Assembly: GCF_014837145.1 (NCBI RefSeq)
Contig: NZ_JACYFS010000001.1
Location: forward strand, 1,054,001-1,118,000
Length of the DNA stretch: 64,000 nucleotides
Source of the DNA: Chryseobacterium caseinilyticum
GTDB taxonomy: Bacteria > Bacteroidota > Bacteroidia > Flavobacteriales > Weeksellaceae
Direction: 5' to 3'
Shown here: positions 1 through 7,086 of the stretch, in pieces
Layout: every line of letters begins with the position of its first letter
Position numbering within the stretch: position 1 is the stretch's first letter
Made by a program: the position numbers and the translations under genes
The notes under the pieces: model-generated
What the model saw: the letters and a program-made list of their open reading frames with translations, nothing else
What the model was told of the DNA's origin: nothing
Database searches by the model: none

Positions 1-2
1 TG

Positions 3-491
3 ATATTGGTATTTGCGGTGAGCGCATCAACTTTTGCTTTCGCACAGGAAACCAAAAAAGCAGGTCCACCGGAAGGAAACGCTATCGTAGGCGACACTTA
101 CGGATCAGCTGTTGCGGCCAAATCTGAATCTAAAGCAATAAATGTTGACAAGCTTGGAAAAAAGCTGAAAAAAGAAAAGAAAATTGAAAATGTTGCTGTA
201 AAAGGTACGGTAACCGACGTTTGCCAGAAAAAAGGATGCTGGTTGACGATAAAGACTGACGATAATTCTGAGTTTTTTGTAAAAATGAAAGATTATGCGT
301 TTTTCGTTCCTACAGCGTTGAAAGGTAAAAACGTTGTAATGGAAGGAACTGCAGAGGTGAAAACCATTTCAGTGGACGAACAGAAGCATTATGCTACTGA
401 TGCAAAAAAATCTCAGGCTGAAATTGATGCCATTACAAAAACAAAAGAAGAAATCAGGTTTGTAGCTACAGGAATCAAAGTTGTGAACTAA
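3..491 (+). CDS. DUF4920 domain protein, 5' end cut by window
   Basis: The reading frame is open to the window edge, so the true start lies upstream. The first visible residues (ILVFAVSASTFAFAQ) are the end of a hydrophobic signal peptide with a likely cleavage after AFA, so the protein is exported. The mature part contains VKGTVTDVCQKKGCW, the cysteine-containing signature of the DUF4920 family, which is common in Bacteroidota and has no established function; the paired cysteines suggest metal or redox chemistry, but that is inference. The lysine-rich stretch after the signal looks like a linker. Two hairpins follow the stop codon. Family assignment is confident; biochemical role is unknown. 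Confidence 0.8.
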   Translation: MLVFAVSASTFAFAQETKKAGPPEGNAIVGDTYGSAVAAKSESKAINVDKLGKKLKKEKKIENVAVKGTVTDVCQKKGCWLTIKTDDNSEFFVKMKDYAFFVPTALKGKNVVMEGTAEVKTISVDEQKHYATDAKKSQAEIDAITKTKEEIRFVATGIKVVN

Positions 492-510
492 TTTCTAAAA
501 AATTTAAACG

Positions 511-543
511 GAAATCGGCGAAGCTTCTTGCCTCGCCGATTTA
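511..543 (+). terminator. hairpin after the DUF4920 gene
   Basis: A perfect 10-bp stem, AAATCGGCGA pairing with TCGCCGATTT, starts about 20 bases after the stop codon. It lacks a good T-run, so it may be a weak terminator or a 3' stabiliser; the second hairpin at 623-646 has the T-run. Confidence 0.55.
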
Positions 544-621
544 TTGATGATAATTATTCCATCTCATCTGCTCCTGATGATTCTGTATTAGTAGAAATCT
601 TTTCGGAAAAAAAATAATAGA

Positions 622-647
622 GCCCAACAAATTGTTGGGTTTTTTTA
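622..647 (+). terminator. intrinsic terminator
   Basis: CCCAAC, a short AT loop and GTTGGG are followed by seven T residues. It is the classical rho-independent form on the plus strand and is the likely end of the DUF4920 transcript. The rest of the roughly 300-base gap up to 808 shows nothing I can name. Confidence 0.7.
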
Positions 648-807
648 GTATTTAAAAATGTATATAAATTTTTAAATAAATACGTAAAAACTAATTTGAA
701 TAATTTTGACAGTACAGCTCTGTGGAAGGTTCGTTACATCTGTTATTATCAAGATATTGACAATCGCCTTTATTTATTTCATATAAATATTTGCTCTAAC
801 TTTAGTT

Positions 808-1284
808 TTATTCCTCCTTTCTTGATAAATAATTGTACTTATTAAATATCTTAAAATAGTTATAAATGTAAATTGGAAAAAAAGCTATGAAAATAGAAAA
901 TAGAGTAATTTTTTTATCTAGTTTAGAGTAGTCTTCAAATAAACAAATATCAATTATATAAAATACATATATCATTATAGGAACAAGAATGCTGACAAGT
1001 TTATTTCTTTTCGAATAGAAAATAATTGTTGATATTGTATATAATATCGCAAATAAAACAAAATTAATTAAATAGTACATTATCCCCCCATGCCCACGTC
1101 CATGTTCATTTAAATGAAAAATTTGATTTTCAAAATAGTCTGTTGATAAGTGAAGAAGAATTGTTCCTGTTAAAAAATCTAATATTACATTAATCAACAC
1201 ATTTTTTCTAAATAAATATTTATAACAAACAATAAAACAAAACAATAAGATTAAAATGATTGGTTGTGAAAAATGTAATATCAT
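808..1284 (-). CDS. AT-rich multi-spanning membrane protein, unknown
   Basis: I do not recognise this 158-residue protein. It is almost entirely hydrophobic with about five membrane segments (near residues 5-25, 30-48, 68-90, 95-115 and 125-145) and short charged loops such as ENQIFHLNEHGRGHGG. The gene is markedly richer in A/T than its neighbours, with heavy use of ATA and AAT, which can indicate recent transfer or weak selection. It lies downstream of and in the same direction as the M14 carboxypeptidase, about 60 bases away. The ATG start begins directly with a membrane segment, as expected for an inner-membrane protein. Confidence 0.6.
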   Translation of the reverse strand: MILHFSQPIILILLFCFIVCYKYLFRKNVLINVILDFLTGTILLHLSTDYFENQIFHLNEHGRGHGGIMYYLINFVLFAILYTISTIIFYSKRNKLVSILVPIMIYVFYIIDICLFEDYSKLDKKITLFSIFIAFFPIYIYNYFKIFNKYNYLSRKEE

Positions 1285-1344
1285 AAATTTATTTTAAAAT
1301 TGTTATTTGAAAAGCTTCTGTTCTGAAAAACCCTTTTTTATTTT

Positions 1345-2451
1345 TTATTCAAATGAAAATTTTACAGTCTCATCCAGTTTCGGGTATTTGGTTTCTGAAA
1401 TAAACTTTTTCCCTCTACAGTCGATTTCTTTCCAACCCTTTTTATTTTTCACATCACCTACTGCAATAACATAAGGTACAAATGTGATTTCTTCGCTTCC
1501 CTCTTCGTAAAGTTCCCTGTACTGAACTGCAATATCCAAAATGCAGTCGTGATCAGTATTCAGCTTTACATTTCTGTAAATAATGTCATAATGCGTTTCT
1601 TTATTTTCAGGAATATTAAAATAAGTTTCCCAACCTTCAGTTCCACCTTTCAGTTTTGCTATTGAATTTAAGGCGTAATACAGAGCGATTGTGTAATACT
1701 TTCTTGTCTCTTTTCTCAGATAGTCATCCTGAAAATGTCCGCCTTCAAAAAGTATCGTAGGCAAACCTGCTTTTATGAAATTATCGCCGGTGGACGTAGG
1801 ATAAAACTCGTCAGAATACCGACCAATATGATTAGGAATCAGCTTTTGCAGTTCACTGTTGACTTCAGCGATAACAGCCATGCATTTTTTCCTGTTCTCT
1901 GTAATTTTCCTGTCTGCGTCTTCTGACGGTGAGAGAAATGACAGCGTAGCGGGATGTATGCCGTCGGTTGTAAAAATCGTACGTTGCTCATGAAGATTGA
2001 GCGCGTAGTCATAATTCCCTGCTTCAATCTTTTTTTTCAGAAACTTCAGTTCCGCCGTCTGATTGGCGTGGAAATCCCGGTTGAGATCGAGCTCCTGGGC
2101 ATTAAGGCGGATCCATTTATCAGATCCGTCAGGATTCAGCATAAAAATAAAATCAAGCGTAATCTGGCTCATAAGATTATTCTTCAGATCATCCTCATTT
2201 TCGAGGCTGTAAAGCAAATCGATCATTGCGTGGGTGGCATTAGACTCGTTTCCGTGCATCTGAGACCAGGCAATAACTTTTACAGAACCAGTTCCGATAG
2301 TCAGACAGTAAATTGGTTGATTATAAAACGATCTTCCAATCTCTGTAATCAAATCGCTGTAGCTGCTCTGCAGGAAGGAAAATAATTTTTGAGGAGAAAT
2401 ATAGCGGTTAGGGAAGTCAGGTTTAGGTTTGTAACAATCTTCGAATTTCAT
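1345..2451 (-). CDS. M14 family zinc carboxypeptidase
   Basis: A 368-residue peptidase of the M14 (carboxypeptidase A/E-like) family. The zinc ligands are visible: H66 and E69 in MHGNES and H154 in LNLHEQ. NPDGSDKW (about 106-113) and LNRDF with R125 match the substrate carboxylate-binding part, and E236 in ILFEGGH fits the catalytic glutamate. No signal peptide is visible, so it probably acts in the cytoplasm, removing C-terminal residues from peptides or trimming a modified peptide; the substrate cannot be read from sequence. The C-terminal 90 residues after the catalytic part are less conserved. It is the last gene before the long gene-free region at 2452-3301 and is transcribed away from it. 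Confidence 0.85.
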   Translation of the reverse strand: MKFEDCYKPKPDFPNRYISPQKLFSFLQSSYSDLITEIGRSFYNQPIYCLTIGTGSVKVIAWSQMHGNESNATHAMIDLLYSLENEDDLKNNLMSQITLDFIFMLNPDGSDKWIRLNAQELDLNRDFHANQTAELKFLKKKIEAGNYDYALNLHEQRTIFTTDGIHPATLSFLSPSEDADRKITENRKKCMAVIAEVNSELQKLIPNHIGRYSDEFYPTSTGDNFIKAGLPTILFEGGHFQDDYLRKETRKYYTIALYYALNSIAKLKGGTEGWETYFNIPENKETHYDIIYRNVKLNTDHDCILDIAVQYRELYEEGSEEITFVPYVIAVGDVKNKKGWKEIDCRGKKFISETKYPKLDETVKFSFE

Positions 2452-2505
2452 TCTAATAACAATTTACATCGTTCAAAAATACTACAATTTAAGTTAATTT
2501 TAAAA

Positions 2506-2537
2506 TTTACATTTGTTACATAGTTAAACAATGTAAA
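2506..2537. repeat. inverted TTTACATTTGTT / AACAATGTAAA pair
   Basis: TTTACATTTGTT (2506-2517) is followed after nine bases by the near-complementary AACAATGTAAA. It repeats the word found upstream of the XRE gene at 3233 and 3267, so it is a candidate second operator about 700 bases away. Confidence 0.45.
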
Positions 2538-2550
2538 TTGTCAGATTGTC

Positions 2551-2559
2551 TGTGGATAA
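2551..2559 (+). other. perfect DnaA-box match
   Basis: TGTGGATAA is the exact complement of the consensus DnaA box TTATCCACA. Near-matches occur at 2665-2673, 2713-2721 and 3124-3132. Two other perfect matches in the window (11493-11501 inside a gene and 49301-49309) stand alone, so the clustering is what matters. Confidence 0.4.
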
Positions 2560-2957
2560 AATTGTTAATTAAGAATAATTTAATTAAATAAGTGTAATTA
2601 TATGTGAATCAAATATTTATAAAATCTAATTGAAGCTTTAATTATCATTTACTTTAAGTATGAAATATCCACAAAATGCACATTAGAGCGTAAAAAACCT
2701 AAACATGTATATTGTGGATTACCAACTAAAGATTCTTTTTGTTACAGAAGTAAACTACTGAAAATATTGTTTATAACTTTTAAAATCATCAGAAAATAAT
2801 GCTTGAAATAATCTAGCTAAAATAATTGGTGGAATTACAAGATAATGTAGACTGTGTAAAGCTTAACATATGTTAAAACTCCTTACAGAAAGTGGATACG
2901 GATCAATTAAGTCTTTATTAATGTAATTAGAAACGTTTTAAAAGCATTTTAAGGACG

Positions 2958-2999
2958 TTTCAGCCCGTCTCCTACTCTACGATGAGTTGACGGACGAAA
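2958..2999. other. GC-richer hairpin of unknown role
   Basis: Nested complementary arms TTTC/GAAA, CCGTC/GACGG and ACTC/GAGT form a bulged hairpin within otherwise AT-rich DNA. No reading frame crosses it. It could be the core of a small structured RNA, a protein-binding cruciform or a relic of a lost gene. Confidence 0.35.
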
Positions 3000-3232
3000 A
3001 AACCAGTGATAGAAGTAGTTTATAGCGAATACAGAACAAATACACCCGTTGAAAGGTCTGAGAATTTTCATTTAAATAATTTACTTCATCTGTTACTTTA
3101 AGATCATTAACCTGCCAAATTTATGTGGATTAATATTGGAATGTATCTATGTAAAATATTTTGCAATATGTAATTTACTGTAAATTAACAATTTAACATA
3201 TTTACTTTTGTATATCATCTGTATTATACTTG

Positions 3233-3278
3233 TTTACATTTGTATTTGTTTGATGTAAACTAATTATTTACATTTGTA
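3233..3278 (+). promoter_or_regulatory. promoter and candidate operator of the XRE regulator
   Basis: TTTG at 3245-3248, 20 bases, then TACATTTG at 3269-3276 matches the Bacteroidota promoter TTG-N17-23-TAnnTTTG, placing transcription start near 3280 and the ATG about 20 bases on. The -7 element sits inside TTTACATTTGTA (3267-3278), which is exactly repeated at 3233-3244, with an inverted TGTAAA at 3254-3259 between them. This suggests autoregulation by the encoded protein. Confidence 0.55.
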
Positions 3279-3301
3279 ATAGGTAATTTTACACATGTTT
3301 T

Positions 3302-3835
3302 ATGAGTTTAAATGAAAGAATTTCGAGAGTTATAGAATATTCCGGTTTTACTCCGTCAGAATTTGCTGATGAAGTTGATGTGCAGCGTTCATCAATTTCT
3401 CATGTGACATCAGGTAGGAATAAACCTTCTTTAGAATTTATCATTAAAATAAAATCAAGGTTTCCTGAAATCTTGTGGGATTGGCTGGTTAATGGTGATG
3501 GTGAAATGCTAAAATCTGAACTCCCAAGTGAGGAAGAGATTGTTGAAGAGAAAACAAAGCCTACTTCACTCCCAGATCTTTTTACATTAATTACTGATGA
3601 GGAAGAGGAAGAAATTGAGGAAGAAGAAATAATTGAAAAAACGTCTCCACAGGAAAGCCCTTCAGAATCGTTTAAAACTTACGGGAGTAAAGCCAACGAA
3701 AAAATTTCCGATTCTCAGCGATTAGAGAAATCTACCAAAGAAATTGTGAGTCAAGTTATTGAAAACCAATCCAATAAGATAAAACGTATAGTTCTGTTCT
3801 ACGAAAACGGAAAATTTGAAAGTTTTGAGCCTTAA
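3302..3835 (+). CDS. XRE-type helix-turn-helix regulator
   Basis: A 177-residue DNA-binding protein. Residues 1-60 form a Cro/CI (XRE) helix-turn-helix: SEFADEVDVQRSSISHVTSG holds the two helices and turn, followed by KPSLEFIIKIKSRFP. Residues 70-115 are a strongly acidic, disordered-looking linker with runs of Glu. The C-terminus (IKRIVLFYENGKFESFEP) is a short conserved tail seen in flavobacterial proteins of this kind. No ligand or protease domain is visible. It is a single gene with its own promoter and terminator, reading away from the gene-free region whose TTTACA words are candidate binding sites. Its targets are unknown. Confidence 0.8.
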   Translation: MSLNERISRVIEYSGFTPSEFADEVDVQRSSISHVTSGRNKPSLEFIIKIKSRFPEILWDWLVNGDGEMLKSELPSEEEIVEEKTKPTSLPDLFTLITDEEEEEIEEEEIIEKTSPQESPSESFKTYGSKANEKISDSQRLEKSTKEIVSQVIENQSNKIKRIVLFYENGKFESFEP

Positions 3836-3865
3836 AATATAATTTTACTCAATTGTATAGAAATG

Positions 3866-3896
3866 AAAAAAGCTCAGCCATGATGACCGAGCTTTA
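3866..3896. terminator. convergent bidirectional terminator
   Basis: AAAGCTC (3869-3875) pairs with GAGCTTT (3889-3895). A six-base A run on the left gives a T-run for the minus strand. It lies between the convergent XRE and proline dehydrogenase genes and can end both. Confidence 0.7.
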
Positions 3897-3912
3897 TATA
3901 TTTAGTAGAAAA

Positions 3913-5079
3913 CTATTTGTTTCTTCTGTCGAGTTCTTTTTTAATTAAACCCAACTCTCTACCGGTTTGTCCGGCAACAGAAGTATTCTCTCTCGCTCTT
4001 CTGGTAAGATACGGAACAACATCTTTCACAGGTCCGTAAGGAAGGTATTTTGCAGCATTATAACCTTTAGCTGACAGGTAGAATGTAATGTTATCGCTCA
4101 TGCCGTAAAGTTGTCCGAAATAGATATTAGGGTGGTTGTTTGGCAGACCCGCTGCTTTCATTTTATCCATCACCAGTTCAGAAGAAACCTCATTGTGGGT
4201 GCCAAAAAATGCGGAAACTTTATCTAAATTCTGCATTACAAAATCGATTCCCGCGTTATAATTTTTATCCGAAGCTTCTTTCGTTGGCTGGATTGGATCG
4301 GCATACCCTTTTTCGGTTGCTCTCGCCCTTTCTTTTTCCATATAAGCACCGCGAACGATCTTGTATCCGATGAAATAGTTCTTTTCTTTTGCACGCTGAA
4401 GATGCTGCTGCATGTACTCAAGACGGCCGGTTCTGTACATCTGTATCGTGTTCCAGACGATTGGTTTTTCCTGATTGTATTTTTCCATCATCTCTTCGCA
4501 AAGATGATCTGCCGCATCCTGCATCCAGGTTTCTTCGGCATCAACCATTACTTTTTTGCTGTGCTCATGGCAGAGTTTACATACTTCATCAAATCTTTTC
4601 ACCACTCGCGCCCATTCTTCTTTCTGACTTGAAGTCAATTCAGAACCATTTCCAACAGCCTCATACAGATCAATTCTTCCGAATGCCGTTGGTTTAAAAA
4701 CGATAAAAGGAATGGCCGGATTGCCTACAGAAAATTTAATAATATCTTTAATTTCCTGACAGACAGAGTCGAAAGTTTCTTCATCTTCCTTACCCTCAAT
4801 TGAATAATCGAAAATACTTCCAACACCTCTTTTGAAAAGCTGTTTCACTGCTTTCATACTCTCCTCGCGCGTTTCGCCACCGCAGAACTGCTCAAAAAGT
4901 GTCGTCTTAACAATACTTTTTACGAACGGAAAATTGTTGTGAACGGTAAAGTTAAGAACGGAAGTTCCAAGACTTGTAAGTGCAGGCTGCTCAATCATTT
5001 TGAACATCCAGTACGCTTTTCTTAACTGCGCATCGCTTTTGTCGGCAAATGCAACTTTAGTGTCGTTAAAAATGGACAT
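3913..5079 (-). CDS. proline dehydrogenase
   Basis: A 388-residue FAD enzyme of the ProDH (PutA N-terminal) family that oxidises L-proline to 1-pyrroline-5-carboxylate and passes electrons to quinone, the first step of proline use. The barrel is recognisable from VMVDAEETWMQDAADHLC, GYKIVRGAYMEKERA, FFGTHNEVSSE and the C-terminal YLTRRARENTSV, whose paired arginines bind the proline carboxylate. The length suits a monofunctional enzyme, so the P5C dehydrogenase must be encoded elsewhere. Upstream on the minus strand is TACATTTG at 5111-5104, a good -7 element about 25 bases before the ATG. It appears to be a single-gene transcript. Confidence 0.93.
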   Translation of the reverse strand: MSIFNDTKVAFADKSDAQLRKAYWMFKMIEQPALTSLGTSVLNFTVHNNFPFVKSIVKTTLFEQFCGGETREESMKAVKQLFKRGVGSIFDYSIEGKEDEETFDSVCQEIKDIIKFSVGNPAIPFIVFKPTAFGRIDLYEAVGNGSELTSSQKEEWARVVKRFDEVCKLCHEHSKKVMVDAEETWMQDAADHLCEEMMEKYNQEKPIVWNTIQMYRTGRLEYMQQHLQRAKEKNYFIGYKIVRGAYMEKERARATEKGYADPIQPTKEASDKNYNAGIDFVMQNLDKVSAFFGTHNEVSSELVMDKMKAAGLPNNHPNIYFGQLYGMSDNITFYLSAKGYNAAKYLPYGPVKDVVPYLTRRARENTSVAGQTGRELGLIKKELDRRNK

Positions 5080-5103
5080 TATTTAAGTTAGATTAGATTT
5101 TTG

Positions 5104-5111
5104 CAAATGTA
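5104..5111 (-). promoter_or_regulatory. -7 element of the proline dehydrogenase promoter
   Basis: TACATTTG on the minus strand matches TAnnTTTG about 25 bases before the start codon. No exact TTG at the expected -33 distance is seen, so the promoter may need an activator. Confidence 0.5.
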
Positions 5112-5142
5112 AACAAATCATTAATGCTGATAAAACTAAATT

Positions 5143-6072
5143 TCAGATTTTACCATAAATACCATTCAGCAACATTGAAATAATGCCGATGAACACCCAA
5201 AAACGCAAAATATTAAGGGTTATAAATTTGTTTCTTCTCGTAGAATTGATCAGTAAAAAAATGCAGGTAATAAAAACAAACAAACCTGCGGCAAAATAAT
5301 ATGCCATAAAGCCTGTAAGTCCACTTTTATCAACGATTTTACCTGAAACGAGCATAGTGATGACAATAAGAGAAATGATGATTGTGATTGTCGTTTTCTT
5401 TGAGAAAAAGTTTGGAATTGTGATGTACCCAAAAACATCATCCACTTTTCGCGTCAGTGTATCTTTCACAATATCGATGATGAGAAGAATTAAAAACAAA
5501 AAGATGGCCATAAGCAGTACTTTTCTGGAAAATGTCTGGTAATATACCATCATTCCAAAGAAAGGATAAAGTGTCAACGCTACAAAAGTGAGGTTGTTGA
5601 CAATTAAAATTCTGCTCAATTTATGGCTGTAATACCACATGACAAACTGATAAAATATGAAAAACAACAAAACTCTATAAGAAATAAAAGTGGCGATTCC
5701 CAAGGAAATAATCGAAAGAAAAAGATAGATGTAAAGAAAATACTTTTGTTTAAGAAAGCTCTGAATCCTGCTCCTGAAAGGCTTTACGACATGATCTTTC
5801 TCAACATCGTAAAACTGGTTAATAATTCCGCCTGCTAAAATGGTGAGAACTGTGCAGAAAATTATACCGTGAACTTTAAAATCGAATACAAAACTGCTGA
5901 AATTTTCATCCTGATTAAAAAGGAAAAATGTGGAAACGTAAAGTGCAAAAGTGAGCAGAATGGCGACAAAAAAACGCGCTCCCAAAAGAAAACCCACAAA
6001 CTGCGAAAGTCTGTAAAATAAAGATTTTACCGGAGGATTTAATGGTATTGGATTACTTTTTTCAGAACTCAT
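5143..6072 (-). CDS. UbiA family prenyltransferase
   Basis: A 309-residue integral membrane enzyme with about eight or nine hydrophobic segments. The first Asp-rich motif, NQFYDVEKD (N85, D89, D93), is the Mg-pyrophosphate binding signature of UbiA prenyltransferases, and KVDDVFGYITIP with upstream DIVKD supplies the second. The family moves a polyprenyl group onto an acceptor. Related flavobacterial proteins are often annotated as geranylgeranylglycerol-phosphate geranylgeranyltransferases, but I cannot fix the acceptor. It starts 13 bases after the GHMP kinase gene, so the two are co-transcribed, linking isoprenoid precursor synthesis to prenyl transfer. Confidence 0.85.
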   Translation of the reverse strand: MSSEKSNPIPLNPPVKSLFYRLSQFVGFLLGARFFVAILLTFALYVSTFFLFNQDENFSSFVFDFKVHGIIFCTVLTILAGGIINQFYDVEKDHVVKPFRSRIQSFLKQKYFLYIYLFLSIISLGIATFISYRVLLFFIFYQFVMWYYSHKLSRILIVNNLTFVALTLYPFFGMMVYYQTFSRKVLLMAIFLFLILLIIDIVKDTLTRKVDDVFGYITIPNFFSKKTTITIIISLIVITMLVSGKIVDKSGLTGFMAYYFAAGLFVFITCIFLLINSTRRNKFITLNILRFWVFIGIISMLLNGIYGKI

Positions 6073-6085
6073 TCCTGAAAAAATT

Positions 6086-7012
6086 TTAGAATCTGTAAAT
6101 CACTTCTTTATCGAAACCATCAAGCATTTTTTCTGCTTTTTCGTAGTCTTTTGTAAAGCCTAAAATGTACCCACCGCCTCCGCTTCCGCAAAGCTTCAGA
6201 TAGTAGGCATTAGAATCCAGACCTTTTTTCCAAATGTTGAAAATACTTTCCGGAATCATCGGACGGAAATGTTCGTAAGCCCAGTGAGAAAGCTTTTTAA
6301 GGTTTCTGAAGAATGGATTCATATCTTTTTTAAGGAAAGAATCGATGCAGGCATTGTTGTATCTGATAAATTCTTCTTTCAAAGTTTTACGGAAACCTTC
6401 GGTCTTCATTTTTTCAAAGAAAATCTGAATCATCGGTCCGGTTTCGCCTGTTATTCCTGAATCAATTAAAAATATTGCACCTTTTCCTTCTTCACCTTTA
6501 GGGATGGCAACTTTGCCTAGATTCTCTTTATTTTCGATGAGAATTGGAAGGTTCATGTAGCAGATCAGAGGATCCATACCTGAACTTTTTCCGTGGAAAT
6601 AGCTTTCCATTTCACCGAAAACGGCTTTGATATTTTTCAGATCATCTTTAGAAATGCTGTCAGGATTGTGTTTTGTGAAACAGTATTTTTCAAAAATAGC
6701 TGCAACAAGAGCTCCAGAGCTTCCCACACCGTAACCCTGAGGAATATTAGAATCAAAGAAAAGTCCGTTAGAAATGTCTTCTTTGAAACGGTTAATATCA
6801 AGTTTGAATTGCTCAGGAAGCGCTAAATTATGAAGATAATCAGCGTATTTATTTAAATGAAAATTTGATTTTTTTTCCGATTCAGAATCTGAATCGGAAA
6901 ACTTCAATGTCCCTTTATAAAAGCTGTAAGGAACTACAAGACCCTGTGAATCTTCTATCATTCCGTACTCTCCGAAAAGGATAATTTTAGCGTAAAATAA
7001 AGGGTTCGTCAT
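6086..7012 (-). CDS. GHMP kinase, probably mevalonate kinase
   Basis: A 308-residue small-molecule kinase of the GHMP superfamily. The start (MTNPLFYAKIILFGEYGMIE) fits the mevalonate kinase N-terminus, PQGYGVGSSGA (91-101) is the ATP-binding loop, GKSSGMDPL is part of the substrate pocket and LCGSGGGGYILGFT is the C-terminal glycine-rich motif. Mevalonate kinase makes phosphomevalonate for isopentenyl diphosphate. Bacteroidota of this group use the mevalonate pathway, and the UbiA gene directly downstream supports an isoprenoid role. Diphosphomevalonate decarboxylase, another GHMP enzyme, is the main alternative, but the N-terminus favours the kinase. Confidence 0.8.
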   Translation of the reverse strand: MTNPLFYAKIILFGEYGMIEDSQGLVVPYSFYKGTLKFSDSDSESEKKSNFHLNKYADYLHNLALPEQFKLDINRFKEDISNGLFFDSNIPQGYGVGSSGALVAAIFEKYCFTKHNPDSISKDDLKNIKAVFGEMESYFHGKSSGMDPLICYMNLPILIENKENLGKVAIPKGEEGKGAIFLIDSGITGETGPMIQIFFEKMKTEGFRKTLKEEFIRYNNACIDSFLKKDMNPFFRNLKKLSHWAYEHFRPMIPESIFNIWKKGLDSNAYYLKLCGSGGGGYILGFTKDYEKAEKMLDGFDKEVIYRF

Positions 7013-7086
7013 TTTGTGTTAAAATGTTTCTGCAAAGTTAATCTATTCTGCCGAATATTTAACAAATTTTAAGCCATTTAAAATGC

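Larger units (their letters stand above)
2452..3301. other. 850-base gene-free region with DnaA-box-like and TTTACA words
   Basis: No open reading frame is convincing here. The region is AT-rich and lies between divergently transcribed genes. It holds one perfect DnaA box (TGTGGATAA, 2551-2559), three one-mismatch boxes (2665-2673 on the opposite strand, 2713-2721, 3124-3132) and a weaker one at 2891-2899. It also holds about ten TTTACA/TGTAAA words grouped at both ends. A locally GC-richer hairpin lies at 2958-2999. It could be a replication-origin-like region, an operator region for the XRE regulator, or both. The gene orientation to the right, mostly minus strand, does not favour a bidirectional origin here. 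Confidence 0.4.

Noticed and set aside
4389..4697. Plus-strand frame of 102 codons
   Set aside because: Antisense to proline dehydrogenase; cysteine/histidine-rich composition typical of shadow frames.
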